Source of the DNA: Bufo bufo
Taxonomy: Eukaryota; Chordata; Amphibia; Anura; Bufonidae
DNA: 64,000 bases
Assembly: GCF_905171765.1 (NCBI RefSeq)
Contig: NC_053392.1
Span: forward strand, 40,561,114-40,625,113
Reading direction: 5' to 3'
Shown here: one piece after another, positions 19,509 through 31,010 of the stretch
Position numbering within the stretch: position 1 is the first letter of the stretch
How the letters are laid out: every line of letters begins with the position of its first letter
The notes under the pieces: generated by a model
The model's input: only the letters and a program-made list of their open reading frames with translations
Told to the model about the DNA's origin: nothing
The model's database searches: none
Translations under genes and position numbers: made by a program

Positions 19509-19833
19509 TCTGTGTGGGATCTGTTATAATCTGGGGAATCAGGCCAGTCTATGGTTCCCTCTGTGAATGCTGGTGACACTGACGTGGGGAGGGGGCAGTA
19601 CAGTCTAATTCACAGGAGTTCCCCCCTTTATTTGCACCAACAGTACCAGAACCGCCTAGTACAGGAGGCCAGCAGTCTACACAGGGCCCACAAGGACGGC
19701 AGGATATCATTTACATCAAACACCAATTATTCCAGCCAGGCTTTTAAGAGGAGGAACATGGTCAGGTTCAGGCATAGAGGTGCCAAGGAAGAGCTGCCCG
19801 ATAGGAGGTACGTCAACAGAGAGCTGCTATGTA
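19509..19833 (+). pseudogene. Tx1-type LINE, copy 2, ORF1 core start
   Basis: The frame at 19551 leads into RRNMVRFRHRGAKEELPDRR, the start of the conserved ORF1 core. It is interrupted at 19833 by a MITE. The same motif reads RRNVVRFKHQGAKEDLPDRR in copy 3 at 20805, so these are separate copies. Confidence 0.65.
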
Positions 19834-20190
19834 AGGCTGCTTTCACACTAGCGTTTTGGCTTTCCGTTTGTGAGATCCGTTCAGGGCTCTCACAAGCGGT
19901 CCAAAACTGATCAGTTTTGCCCTAATGCATTCTGAATGGAAAAGGATCCGGTCAGAATGCATCAGTTTGCCTCCGTTCCATCTCCATTCCGCTTTGGAGG
20001 CCGCCTGCAGCGTTTTGGTGTCCGTCTGACAAAACTGAGCCAAACGGATCCATTCTGACACACAATGTAAGTCAATGGGGACGGATCCGTTTTCTATGAC
20101 ACAATCTGGCACAATAGAAAAACGGATCCGTCCTCCATTGACTTTCAATGGTGTTCAAGACGGATCCGTCTTGGCTATGAAAAATGGGGC
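19834..20190. mobile_element. MITE of the taaggctgctttcacactagcg family
   Basis: A GC-moderate repeat rich in acggatccg palindromes (near 20045, 20090, 20120, 20160), starting aaggctgctttcacactagcgtttt. This start is familiar from amphibian genomes. Its right end is approximate. Confidence 0.5.
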
Positions 20191-20515
20191 TCCATTAATA
20201 AAATAAAATGACATTTACACAATGATGCCAGCATAAAGTAGACATATGGTGAATGTAAAGTCATATCTATTTTATGAAGTATCACTATCCGTCTTAAAAG
20301 CAAAGAAATTCGAATTTTGATTTTTTTTTTATGTTTTCAAATTTTCAGAAAATTTGGGGTTTGTTTATACATAAAGGTAAAACATATCAACTCAAATTCA
20401 CCACTAACATAAAGTACGATGTGTCACGAAAAAACAGTCTCAGAACGGCTTGGATAAGTAAAAGCATTCCAAAATTATTACCACATAAAGTGACCCATTT
20501 GGTCCAAACAGACTG
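20191..20515. repeat. Fragment of the right-edge TTAA-type repeat
   Basis: The text ataaagtagacatatggtgaatgtaaagtca (about 20235) recurs at 63947-63975 near the window end. The cgaaaaaacagtctcagaacggcttggataa segment belongs to the same dispersed family. No coding sense. Confidence 0.45.
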
Positions 20516-21600
20516 TCGCTTGAAGGTGATTCCTCACAAGTCCCAGCAGGTTCTATGAAACTGTGGGAATTGTCTGATGGTGATATAGAGGTGGACAGGG
20601 TGGGAGAAGCTGTGCAGAGTAATGTGCGGGATTTCCCTCTTTACCTACAACCACACAAGGTAGTACAGATCCCTCTAGAGCAGACGCCCCCCCCCCTGTA
20701 TATCAGGCCCATGAGACCCGTCAGGACCCCCCAGAAATGCCTGTTGCCGCAGCACTCCATTCTTCTCCTCCAGTGCAGGCTATATAGGCCAGGCCTTTAA
20801 AAGAAGGAATGTGGTGAGGTTCAAACACCAAGGTGCCAAAGAAGACCTCCCCGATAGGAGGTTTGTGGTCCAAGAACTTCTGTGTCGCCAGATGGGTTTC
20901 ATGCCAGAAGACATCTTGGCAGTGATAAACCTTCAAGATAGACATGGTTATGATGTTAGCTTTAAGCTCATGTCTAATCTGGATAGGTTCTGGGCTAATT
21001 TTCCCAGGTTTAGGGACACAGAAGGTTGGAGTAAATTTATTTTTATTCCAATCTCCAAACCAGACACTGTCACAGTCAACATCATATTCTGGAATGAAGC
21101 CGTTCCTCCCCAGGATATTGTGGTGTGGCTCCAGAGACACTATGACCTTATGTCCGACCTGACTAAGAACAGTGACGATGATGGTATCTGGACAGTAGGG
21201 TGGAAGGTCCTGTCAAACTGAACCAGCAGACAGTAGGGTGGAAGGTCCTGTCAAACTGAACCAGCAGACAGTAGGGTGGAAGGTCCTGTCAAACTGAACC
21301 AGCAGACAGTAGGGTGGAAGGTCCTGTCAAACTGAACCAGCAGACAGTAGGGTGGAAGGTCCTGTCAAATTGAACCAGCAGAACAATATAACATGACATT
21401 TACCCATTCCTTCTACATTGGGAGAGAGAAAGGTGTCTGCTTCTACCCTAGTTAGCCCAGAGAGTGCTTCAGATGCGGCAAGGCCTGTCATCTGGCCAGT
21501 GCCTGCACTGTGGTGAAGTGCAATCTGTGTGGTGAGGTCGGCCATGTAAGTGTGCAGTGTCCCACTACGAGGCCGTGGGCACCGCAAACTTGTTTTTATT
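20516..21600 (+). pseudogene. Tx1-type LINE, copy 3, ORF1 fragment
   Basis: The frame at 20811 encodes the ORF1 core (QDRHGYDVSFKLMSNLDRFW, then IFIPISKPDTVTVNIIFWNE). It stops inside a 5 x 38 bp tandem duplication at 21191-21380. Downstream in another frame are zinc-knuckle relics (about 21465-21565, complete as CNLCGEVGHVSVQC). The rest of the LINE is absent. It is about as close to copy 1 as copy 1 is to copy 2. Confidence 0.75.
21191..21380 (+). repeat. Five 38 bp tandem repeats
   Basis: The unit gacagtagggtggaaggtcc tgtcaaactgaaccagca is repeated five times with at most one difference (aact to aatt in the last). The near-identity points to a recent expansion inside an old ORF1 copy. Confidence 0.95.
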
Positions 21601-22821
21601 GTGTTTTAATGTCTTGTATTATTCCTGTATGCTGTATTTCATCTCATGTCATATTCTCCCATGTCACAATGTGATTTCACATGTAGGATCCTCTACACAG
21701 GCCTAGTCAGGGTGCACTACACTAGTTTCTACACTACACAGTGTCACAGTGTATAAATAGCTTAGCTCAGGCCAATGCGGTATCGCAGCAGATCCGCACA
21801 CAACTGCTGCACAATACAATTGCACTATATACTCTCTATGTTAGAAAGTATATTATAAGTATATCACACCCCTCAGTATGTCACACCTATCGATAGCACA
21901 TCTATACCAGTCCTTAAAAGGACTTTTGTGGCCCTATTAGCTAGCGTTTGGTGTCCCTAACAGTCTGTCCCTGCTCCACACAGCAACCTCTCCCTACACT
22001 GGCAAAACACAGAATGTAAAATGTCTGCCAGCTCGTTTTTTTTTTTTAGCGGGTGGGGGGTGTCCATGTGCTGAAACATCTCAATTGGCTGTCCTTTACC
22101 ACCTGATGGATGTGTCATGGGTCAAAGTTCTTTACAATGTAAAAGAATATGGCGGGTGCGAATATCACTATATGTTCGCATGTTCTGCGAATCACGAACA
22201 AGCAAAGTTTGCCGCGAAACAACCGCCGGGCAAACCGCAAGGCCATCTCTACTTACGAAAACAAGCTACCAACCAATATGCAGGGATGCTGTGTATATAT
22301 ATATATATATATATATTATATAGATGTCAAACAGATACTTTTAGAACCATTACATCCTTTACATTTATTTTGCAGAACACCAGAATATGAAGAAGTACTA
22401 TAGATTTTGGTTTAAAAGAATCAGTCCTAACAAAGGACACGACAAGGAGATATTATGGATGTACACTGGACAGCTCTTATAATGCAACACTAATCATGGA
22501 CTTACCATAGACAGAAGTGTTACTAATACCCCATTGACCAGAGGGTGAAGGGACCTTAGTCAACACTACTTCCATTCAAGAATTAACTTCTACTTCTCAC
22601 GGCAATGCTTGAAGGACATTTACTGCCCTGTACAAGAAGGGCTGCATTTATTATTTTCGGGGTGAAGCAGGGTTAGGGTAGACACCATTATGTACAACAC
22701 ACTAAAAGGCCCACCAAGAAGTTTACAACACAAAAGTGAACACAATCAAATTCCAAAAACAAATCTAAAACATAAAAATTGTACAACTCTCAAAGTAGAA
22801 TTGAAAGGGACATGTAGACAA
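21601..22821. other. 3' flank of the fibrinogen-like gene with repeats
   Basis: Contains a possible solo LTR with a gtataaatag TATA-like box near 21751, a dispersed repeat of gcgaatatcac/gttcgc type (22140-22260), and a (TA)n tract at 22291-22318. The right part should include the 3' UTR of the minus-strand gene; aataataaatgc on the minus strand near 22650 is a weak candidate polyadenylation region. No coding exon seen. Confidence 0.4.
22291..22318. repeat. (TA)n microsatellite
   Basis: A run of alternating TA in the 3' flank of the fibrinogen-like gene. Confidence 0.95.
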
Positions 22822-22965
22822 TTACGGGGACGTTTGGAGGCGGAACACTCTAGGCCGGATCATCATGGAGACTTTTTTTAGTGAGTAGTAGTCCGTGTTC
22901 TTCCAGCTGTACCACACAATGCCATCTGGTCCCATAGTCTCACGACCTTTGACATATTTTCCACC
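22822..22965 (-). CDS. Fibrinogen-like secreted protein, exon 6 (C terminus)
   Basis: The terminal exon, read on the minus strand from an acceptor ctccttag, encodes GGKYVKGRETMGPDGIVWYS and then YSLKKVSMMIRP, ending at TAA (plus 22822-22824). The G(I/V)VW-W...YS(L/M)K...M.IRP pattern is the closing part of the fibrinogen C-terminal domain as in FGL1, FGL2 and fibrinogen beta. It joins exon 5 at phase 0. It supplies residues 379-425. Confidence 0.93.
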   Translation of the reverse strand, partial: GGKYVKGRETMGPDGIVWYSWKNTDYYSLKKVSMMIRPRVFRLQTSP

Positions 22966-24080
22966 CTAAGGAGGGACAAAAATGTAAATTTTGTACAAAA
23001 TAAATAAAAACAATATCATGCGTAAATGACTTTGCTAGAGATGTTTTGTTGGTGGTTCCCTATTTCTACCTGTGGAACATGGTTTATGGAAGGTCATTGG
23101 AGATGTTTGGCATTGCAGGGTCAAGAAACGGTTTGTTGGGACAATACAGTCTACAGTGACCACAGTCAACCCGTGAGGAGCTCTACAGAGTGAGGGTTAC
23201 ACAAGACGTCTCCAAATATCTCAGCTCCTTGAACTTCTTAAAGGTTTGTTATGATGGTGGATTATTTTTTTTCTTTTGGTGGAATTAACCTTTATGGTTG
23301 TAAGACCCTCACCCTGAAGGACATGATCCATTGATATGAGTGGGCCCAGTTTCCACATGGCTGATTGCTGAGAGTCACAGCCAGAGGACACTTTGTGATC
23401 TGCTTAATGTCAAAGAACCTTTTTACTTGTGGAGAACCCCTTTAAAGTTAGATCAATATAGAAAACATTTTGGGATAACCCCATGCAGGATTATAAAATG
23501 CAAAGTAATAACCCTTGTGGGAATGGTCATGGTGGCCAATATTGGGTTTAACCCATATGTTGCTACCTTGAGACCATGGTATCTCAAAAGTGGATCAGTA
23601 CAAAATCCTGGCAACAGATGTTCAATTTCCCTGCAGTATCACCACATGGGAGGTAAAGTAGTACACAGCTCCAACCAAAATCAGTCCCCAGGCATGTTGA
23701 GTCACTCTGTAGCTGTCTCTGATTGGTTGAGACTTCCCAATCTCACTGTGGACATTGTCCATTTGTGAATTGGTACCTTAAAACGTCCAGTGAGAAAGAT
23801 AGGAAGAGGAGCCTAGCACCAAAAGGCCCAAGTGGGACCATAGTTGTAGCATAGACAGTTTTTGAAGCAGGCACGCCGCAGAGTTAGTCAATGTCTAAGA
23901 AAATTCAGGGTCAGTATAGCTTATGTGGTGTCCATGGAGAGGACCAGCAGGGCACTGGTTGACCGTACAGTCCTGGATTACACCCAGTTTTTGCCCATCT
24001 TATTTGTAGAATGAACCTGGTGTAACCACAAGGCCAAAGACCTCTTAATAGTCATGATAGATCCATGAGTGGCCACTTAC

Positions 24081-24276
24081 CGCATAGTAGACACCGTTGA
24101 GGTTGGAGTAGAAACACTGATAGTACCACCAACCCCCATGAGAAATGTCCGCACATAGATTTCCAAAGCCTGGAGCACTGAAACTTCTTTTATTGTGGTA
24201 CCAAGCAAATGAGTCCTCAGCTGTCCCACTAGGCCCAGAAATGTGGAGCCGGTAGTAGTTGGATTCATCCTCTATG
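24081..24276 (-). CDS. Fibrinogen-like secreted protein, exon 5
   Basis: Between a ttgtag acceptor and a gtaagt donor, this exon encodes residues 313-378: ESNYYRLHISGPSGTAEDSF, then GNLC, then GGWWYYQCFYSNLNGVYY. The two cysteines form the C-terminal disulphide of the fibrinogen domain. The stretch that in typical fibrinogen domains holds the DxDND calcium loop before the first cysteine reads RSFSAPGFGNLC and has no aspartate, and it is about a dozen residues shorter than in FGL1. The exon is otherwise intact, so this is not a splicing effect. Confidence 0.93.
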
Positions 24277-24359
24277 CTACAAGAGAAGTACGGTAAGTTC
24301 TGAAAAAATATGCTTTTATCTACACACGTGTGCAAAAAATTTTGGTACCCTTCCATTAA

Positions 24360-25080
24360 AGTACACCAAAATTATTACTCCACACATATAATATAAGTTC
24401 ATTCTTTATTATTTAAAAAGAGAAAAAGTCAATACATATTGTAATAAATTACATACAGTTGTTGCAGTGCAGGACAATGCTGCAACAAGTAAAAATCCAC
24501 CCTCCCCACAAAAACTCCTACAATTGGCTTTATACCATCAGCATTACATGGAGTATGCACCAGGGTCTAAATCTAATTACTGTGTAATACACATGTAAGT
24601 TTGAATACCTCATACATATGCTAACCCTATGCTATGGCAAATGATCTGCTCATATGCTACCAGTGCAATTCCCATAGACTATTGCATGGAGTTTCCAGCA
24701 GGATATACTCGCAAATGCAAAAAAGAGGACCTTGCAATGAATAGCATCCCCGCCCATGTCCTAAAACAGGATCATTGGTGGTGCAGAATGAGCATAAGGA
24801 AAACCAAATACTGACCAGGAGCACAAGGGGAGAGAGGATGCCAACCCGACGCGCGTTTCGCCTCGCTTCTTCAGGGAGCGTATCCCTCCACCAAGCCATA
24901 CAGCCATATATATACCCCCCGCACTGCTACCACTGTATGTAATTTATTACAATATGTATTGACTTTTTCTCTTTTTAAATAATAAAGAATGAACTTATAT
25001 GTGTGAAGTAATAATTTTGGTGTACTATGGTCTAGTGACACACATATTGAATTACTGGTATCTTGATATTGGTTGTTTTA
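24360..25080. mobile_element. Hairpin retroelement, probably Penelope-related
   Basis: Arms of about 95-100 bp (24360-24462 and the complement at 24935-25027) flank a unique centre. The element is bounded by a target duplication of about 14 bp (acccttccattaaa at left and right), not the 2-8 bp expected of a DNA transposon. The centre contains, on the minus strand, CTGAAGAAGCGAGGCGAAACGCGCGTC (24848-24874), a hammerhead-like motif. The arrangement of arms, body, arm, unique tail and long duplication matches the full Penelope-like element at 40569-44832. Confidence 0.6.
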
Positions 25081-25613
25081 CCCTTCCATTAAAGAAAGAA
25101 AAACCCACAATGGTCACTGAAATAACTTAAAAGTGACAAAAATAATGACAAATAAAATTTTTATGAAAATCAGACATTGCTTTTGAACTGTGGTTCAACA
25201 GAATAATTTCGAAAAACAATCTAATGGAACTGGCCTGGACAAAAATGATGGTACCCCTAGAAAAGATTGAAAATAATTTGACCATAGGGACATGTGTAAA
25301 TAAGGAATGTCCTGTAATTAGCATCACAGGGGTCTTCAAACGTGTAATCAGTCAGTCTGCCTATATAAAGCGTTAAAAGTAGTTACTGTGCTATTTGGTA
25401 TCATGGTGGGTACCACACTGAACATGGACCAAAGAAAGCTAAGTAGAGAGTTACCTCAGGAGTAAATATGAGCGAAGCAGTTCGGTTTAAACTTTACTAT
25501 TTTTCGGACAGTAGACAAACCCAAATCTTTGCGGGTTCGTTTTGGACAAATCCACTAAAATGTCACGTAGCGCCATTTTGGTGCACATGTTGGTGGGAAA
25601 AAAGCAAGAAGGG

Positions 25614-26317
25614 TGTAACGGGGCGCCGAAGGCGCACTCGGTCTCCCATCAGCCACAGACCTGCTGCTTAGCTTCGGGAGCGAGGATCTGTGTTTGGCCT
25701 CGTTCCCAGGGCGGCCTTGCTAGCTGGGAGGCTCCCTGCTCCTAGGTCTGCCTTGAGCGCCGAGCTGATCACTCGGTGCTCGACTTGTTTGTCTGTCGGT
25801 CATGTGACGCTGGCCACGTCACATGACCCTCACTCCCCACTATAAATACAGGCGGCCTGCTGGCTACAGGTTGCCTGTGATTTTCGTCCTATAGGCTGTG
25901 TACTTTATTGTTATTAAGCTACCTCTGGAATTGAACCTCGATCCGCCTCTTGACACCTCTTCTGCCTGCTCCCTGTACCTTGACGCTACCTCTCGGATTT
26001 TGACCTCGGCTTGTTTATGGATTTGTCTTTGCCTCTTCCCTTGTTCTGACGTGACCTCCTGGACTGACCTCGGCTAGTTGACCCGCCTTGCCTTCCGTTT
26101 TTGTTCTACCTCTTGTCCGCTTATTGTAACTTCTCAGTGGCTGTCCTCTTCCCTGCTGTCTCTTTCTCTCTGCTTGCACTTAGTAGGTTAGGTACTGTCG
26201 CCCAGTTGCGCTCCGTCACTTAGGGCGGGTGGTGCAAGTAGGCAGGGACAGGGGACCGGGTGGCAGCTCAGGGGGTGCACCTCCGCTCTATCTTGATTCC
26301 CGTTACTCTACCCGTGA
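25614..26317 (+). mobile_element. Solo LTR (TGTAACGGGG ... CCGTGACA)
   Basis: A 704 bp TG...CA segment flanked by a perfect 5 bp duplication AAGGG (25609-25613, 26318-26322). It holds a TATA-like ctataaatacagg near 25840 after a CpG-rich block. No internal region is left, so it arose by LTR-LTR recombination. The strand is inferred from the TATA box. Confidence 0.85.
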
Positions 26318-26388
26318 CAAAGGGTTCTCACATGATCCTGAGAGGAAGTGGGGGGAGCCTGCCCTGATATATACTGTGTGTATATATA

Positions 26389-27347
26389 CAGTACAGACCA
26401 AAAGTTTGGACACACCTTCTCATTCAAAGAGTTTTCTTTATTTTCATGACTATGAAAATTGTAGATTCACACTGAAGGCATCAAAACTACAAATTAACAC
26501 ATGTGGAATTATATACATAACAAACAAGTGTGAAACAACTGAAAATATGTCATATTCTAGGTTCTTCAAAGTAGCCACCTTTTGCTTTGATTACTGCTTT
26601 GCACACTCTTGGCATTCTCTTGATGAGCTTCAAGAGGTAGTCCCCTGAAATGGTCTTCCAACAGTCTTGAAGGAGTTCCCAGAGATGCTTAGCACTTGTT
26701 GGCCCTTTTGCCTTCAATCTGCGGTCCAGCTCACCCCAAACCATCTCAATTGGGTTCAGGTCCGGTGACTGTGGAGGCCAGGTCATCTGGCGCAGCACCC
26801 CATCACTCTCCTTCATGGTCAAATAGCCCTTACTTTCAAAGTTTTCCCAATTTTTCGACTGACTACCTGACCTTAATTTCTTAAAGTAATGATGGCCACT
26901 TGTTTTTCTTTACTTAGCTGCTTTTTTCTTGCCATAATACAAATTCTAACAGTCTATTCAGTAGGACTATCAGCTGTGTATCCACCTGACTTCTCCTCAA
27001 CGCAACTGATGGTCCCAACCCCATTTATAAGGCAAGAAATCCCACTTATTAAACCTGACAGGGCACACCTGTGAAGTGAAAACCATTTCAGGGGACTACC
27101 TCTTGAAGCTCATCAAGAGAATGCCAAGAGTGTGCAAAGCAGTAATCAAAGCAAAAGGTGGCTACTTTGAAGAACCTAGAATATGACATATTTTCAGTTG
27201 TTTCACACTTGTTTGTTATGTATATAATTCCACATGTGTTAATTCACAGTTTTGATGCCTTCAGTGTGAATCTACAATTTTCATAGTCATGAAAATAAAG
27301 AAAACTCTTTGAATGAGAAGGTGTGTCCAAACTTTTGGTCTGTACTG
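26389..27347. mobile_element. Tc1/mariner element, CAGTACAGACCAAAAG family, deleted
   Basis: Perfect-start inverted repeats CAGTACAGACCAAAAGTTTGG at both ends, next to TA. The arms run more than 200 bp and include the coding sequence for the transposase C terminus in both orientations (minus 26550-26822 and plus about 27090-27185). The minus frame keeps the catalytic WPPQSPDLNPIEMVW block. The rest of the transposase is deleted. Confidence 0.9.
26550..26822 (-). pseudogene. Tc1-type transposase, C-terminal fragment
   Basis: The frame gives QMTWPPQSPDLNPIEMVWGE followed by the LLQDCWKTISGDYLLKLIKR tail. The SPDLNPIE motif holds the third catalytic acidic residue of the DDE triad. The N-terminal helix-turn-helix and the first two Asp are missing. 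The same fragment on the plus strand lies at 50320-50575. Confidence 0.85.
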
Positions 27348-27349
27348 TA

Positions 27350-27840
27350 TATATGATTACTACAAGACGCAAGGTATAGCAGCAATCGTCTGTTCCCGTG
27401 AATTCCATTTCCATCCGGATGCAATTAAATTTTTTAGGGATTGTTTAATCGAATGAACCAGCATATATACGTGATTACTGCAGCAATACACAGGGTAATG
27501 CAGCAATCTACCTGTGAGTGTTATTGTGAAATTAAGCATCAAGCCTCAATCGTCCATTCCCTGAATTCCCTGAAATTTTTTGGTTGTTCAATTTAATTAG
27601 CCAGCTTATATACGACGCGTGATTACTAAAAGACAAAAGGTATAGCAGCAATCTACCTGTGTGTATTAATGAGAAATTGAGTGTCAAGCCTCACTGGTCC
27701 GTATATGTATTTTCAGTTTGGACACGGTTGGAATTTAAACTTTTTTGGGGATTGTTAAATGTAATCAAAACAGCCTATATATCTGTGATTAGTACAAGAC
27801 ACAAGGTATAGCAGCAATCTGCCTGTGTGTATTAATAAGA
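27350..27840. repeat. Four diverged tandem units of about 125-165 bp
   Basis: The phrase gattactacaagacacaaggtatagcagcaatct, then acctgtgtgtattaat, recurs at about 27355, 27470, 27620 and 27785, each followed by related AT-rich sequence with ctggtccgt/cgtccattcc. No coding potential. Confidence 0.7.
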
Positions 27841-27882
27841 AAGAGGAAAATTTATGACAAATTGAAGAGACAGATAATATGA

Positions 27883-28233
27883 ATGGCGACCAAAGAGCCC
27901 AGAACAACTTCCAAAGAAATTAGAGGTGAACTCCAAGGTAGGATGGCCACTTCTGCCCCGAAACGCAGAGCTAAAAACATCCAAGAATGGACTAAGAGCA
28001 AAGCATTGGACTATTCTGAAGTGGCCCTTAGGAGCCCTGATGTAAATCCTATTGAACATCTGTGGAAGTTGCTGAAACATGCATTTTGTAGCAGGCACCC
28101 TTCACACCTGAGACGGCTGGAGCAGTCTGCTCATGAGGAGTGGTCAAAATACCTGGGGACTGGTGCAGAAGTTTCATTGAGAGTTACAGATTGCCTCAAA
28201 AAGTTGTGCAACAAAATATTAAGTTATGGGTAA
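27883..28233 (+). pseudogene. Tc1-like transposase C-terminal remnant
   Basis: The frame reads TTSKEIRGELQGR, then after a deletion LRSPDVNPIEHLWKLLKHAF and a tail ending CNKILSYG. SPDVNPIEHLW is the last catalytic block of Tc1-like transposases. It belongs to the outer element 24332-28402. Confidence 0.75.
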
Positions 28234-28403
28234 CATCATGTTTGCCCAGGCCAGTTTCAGTTTGTTTTATAAAATTATTCTGTTGAACCACAATTCAAAA
28301 GCAATGTCTGATTTTCATTAGTTTATTTTCAGTAAATTTCAAGTTATTTTAGTGACCATTGTCAGTTTTTCTTTCTTTAATGGAAGGGTACCAACAATTT
28401 TGT

Positions 28404-28470
28404 CTATCTATCTATCTAATATCTATCTCATTATCTATCTATGTAATATCTATCTACTAGGGACACAAAT
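28404..28470. repeat. (TATC)n/TAATATC microsatellite
   Basis: Imperfect run of tctatctatc and taatatctatc units next to the right end of the Tc1-like element. Confidence 0.9.
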
Positions 28471-28511
28471 AAAAATCTAATACTATGGATGGTTCCTGTA
28501 CTATAACTTAC

Positions 28512-28728
28512 CTGAACTCCAGGTAGTGGACATACTTGTGCTCCCTGTCCCAGTCCTCCATGTCAATCCTCAGTGAGTATCCCCCCCTGCTGGTGATTTT
28601 GTGGATATGGTCATTTCCTAGCCAGAATTCACCCTTCAGGTCACCAAATCCTTCTTTGTATTCTTTCCAGGTGCGGTTGAAACTGATTGATCCATCCCGA
28701 CGTCTCTGAATCACTGTCCACCCCCCGC
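28512..28728 (-). CDS. Fibrinogen-like secreted protein, exon 4
   Basis: Read from a tctgtaag acceptor, it completes the GGGWTVIQRRRDGSISFNRT block and continues through EYKEGFGDLKGEFWLGNDHI and LRIDMEDWDREHKYVHYLEF, to a gtaagt donor. GGGWTVIQRR and G(E)FWLGN are the most diagnostic signatures of the fibrinogen domain. IDMEDW recalls fibrinogen beta. Phase: two bases complete a Gly, and two bases are left for exon 5. Confidence 0.95.
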
Positions 28729-29109
28729 CTTACAGAAAAAGAGCAAGAAAATCATGAAGACGATATATGTTAATGTGGGGGAGGGGTCAACAGGGGTCAC
28801 TGGAAATAGAGATGAGAGAATCCATTCTAAACAAATTGTATTTGTTACAAATTTACCATAAATTCATCTGCCAAGCGAATCCAAAGATTTGGCGATTCAC
28901 TTTGGATGAATTGCGCATAAACAGCACTCAGGGCTATTTTCCTGTAGACATTGGGTGGAACAATAGAAGGGAGGATGAAGGTGAAAGATCACAAGACACT
29001 GGGAGGGGGGAGAGATTGTCCTGATTGGCTTAGAGGCTGACAGACAGCCTAATCAACCAATCAGGGACATTACAATGATAGACAGGCTAGTGAGCAGAAT
29101 GTAAAAGTT

Positions 29110-30134
29110 AATTCCCCATTAAAAGTGCCCTGTCTGACCCAAGAAGAAGTACAGCGGAGTCTTAAAAAGATTAAAATAGACAAATCTCCGGGACCAGATG
29201 GCATACACCCCCGTATACCAAGAGAATTAAGTAATGTTATAGCAAGACCCTTATTTCGGACATTTAAGGACTCTATACTGACAGGGAATGTCCCACAGGA
29301 TTGGCACAAATGTGGTGCCAATATTAAAAAAGGGTCTAAAAACAGAGCTGGGAAACTATAGGCTGGTAAGTTTAACATCTGTCGTGGGTAATCTGTTTGA
29401 AGGTTTTCTAAGAGATGCTATCTTAGAGTACCTCAATGAAAATAAGCAAATAACGCCATATCAGCATGGCTTCATGAGGAATCGGTCATGTCAAACTAAT
29501 TTAATCAGTTTCTATGAGGAGGTAAGTTCTAGACTTGACAGCGGCGAATAAATGGATGTCGTATATCTGGACTTCTCCAACGCATTTGACACTGTACCGC
29601 ATGAAAGGTTAGTATATAAAATGAGAAGGCTGGGACTGGGGGAAAATGTCTGTATGTGGGTAAGTAACTGGCTGAGTGATAGAAAACAGAGGGTGGTTAT
29701 TAACGGTACACACTCAGATTGGGTCACTGTCACTAGCGGAGTACCTCAAGGGTCAGTATTGGGCCCTATTCTCTACAATATATTTATTAATGATCAGATG
29801 ACACTAAACTGTGTAAAGTAATTAACATGGAAGAGGACATAATACTGCTACAGATGGATCTGGATAGATTGGAGGCTTGGGCAGATAAGTGGCAGATGAG
29901 GTTTAACACTGACAAATGTAAGGTTATGCACATGGGAAGGAATAATGCAAGTCACCCGTACATACTAAATGGTAAAACACTCGGTAACACTGACATGGAA
30001 AAGGATCTAGGAATTTTAGTGAAAAGCAAACTAAGCTTTAGAAACCAGTGTCAGGTAGCTGCTGCCAAGGCCAATAAGATAATGGGTTGCATCAAAAGGG
30101 GCATAGATGCCCGTGAGGAGAACATAGTCTTGCC
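29110..30134 (+). pseudogene. CR1-like LINE, reverse transcriptase region
   Basis: Broken frames give, in order: [80 protein letters not shown], then after a short deletion DDTKLC in a shifted frame, and CKVMHMGRNN plus EKDLGILVKS. These are the palm, finger and thumb blocks of CR1-group reverse transcriptase. The deletion removed residues just before the catalytic DD. The endonuclease is absent at the left and the C-terminal part at the right is cut by another insertion at 30135. The fragment at 41046 is from the missing C-terminal part of a related element. Confidence 0.88.
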
Positions 30135-30349
30135 CAGGGCTGGCGGTTCCATATAGGCAAGGGGGGCACTTGCCCCCGGGCCCCCGAATCATTAGGGGCC
30201 CCCAAGCCCACCACCGGGCGCCGGCCCACAAGTAACGACAGGTCACAGGGAGATGAACGCTTCCATTGTGGAAGCGTTCATCTCCATAGTCATCTGTATC
30301 GCCATCCTCAGGACAGCGATACAAATGGCTGTGCTGTGGGGCAGGGGAG

Positions 30350-30790
30350 GGAGAGGCGCTTGATACTGGCATATGGTTTGGTTTGTCACTTGATTCTGGC
30401 ATATGGGGGGGTTTGGCACTTGATCCTGGCACATGGGGGGGTTTGGCACTTGATACTGGCACATGGGGGGTTTGGCACTTGATACTGGCACATGGGGGGT
30501 TGGCACTTGATATTGGCACATGGTGGGGTTTGGCACTTGATACTGGAACATGGGGGGGATTGGCACTTGATACTGGCACATGGGGGGGTTGGCACTTGAT
30601 ACTGGCACATGGGGGGGTTGGCACTTGATACTGGCACATGGGGGTTTGGCACTTGATACTGGCACATGGGGGGTTTGGCACTTGATACTGGCACATGGGG
30701 GGGTTTGGCACTTGTTACTGGAACATGGGGGGCATGAAGAGTCACTTGTTACTGGCACATGGGTGGAAGAGAGGCACTTGATACTGGCAC
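30350..30790. repeat. Minisatellite, about 28-30 bp unit, about 15 copies
   Basis: Units of the type tttggcacttgatactggcacatgggggg. The array is open in several frames on both strands, giving ORFs up to 226 codons that are repeat artefacts. Confidence 0.95.
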
Positions 30791-31010
30791 ATTATTATGG
30801 GGCCCTATGGGGGCTTCTACTGAGGCCACAAAGAAGGGGTATTTTATATGGGGGGCTCTGTGTGGTACTAGTATTATCTGTGTCTGCACAGTATAGTATT
30901 GGGGAGCACAGTGGCACAGTATTGGGGGTAGTAGGATGATTTGTCCAGAAGATGGGAGGATGATGGAAAAGTAGTAAACTAAGATTTTTTTTTTTGTTGT
31001 CAAACTGCAG

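Larger units (their letters stand above)
24332..28402 (+). mobile_element. Tc1-like transposon, much interrupted (in intron 5)
   Basis: Long terminal inverted repeats: the left ttttggtacccttccattaaag, continuing from 25081, matches the complement of the right end ctttaatggaagggtaccaac over about 150 bp, including gttcaacagaataat. The start of a transposase (ATG at about 25425) and its end (27883-28233) remain. Nested in it are a hairpin retroelement, a solo LTR, a second Tc1-type element and a tandem array. Confidence 0.75.

Noticed and set aside
23340..23768. 142-codon plus-strand ORF in intron 5 of the fibrinogen-like gene
   Set aside because: No recognisable domain, no splice or promoter context; probably chance.
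30031..30758. Overlapping ORFs of 119-226 codons (CQYQVPxPP repeats) on the minus strand and G/W-rich ones on the plus strand
   Set aside because: All come from a 28-30 bp minisatellite that is open in several frames on both strands.
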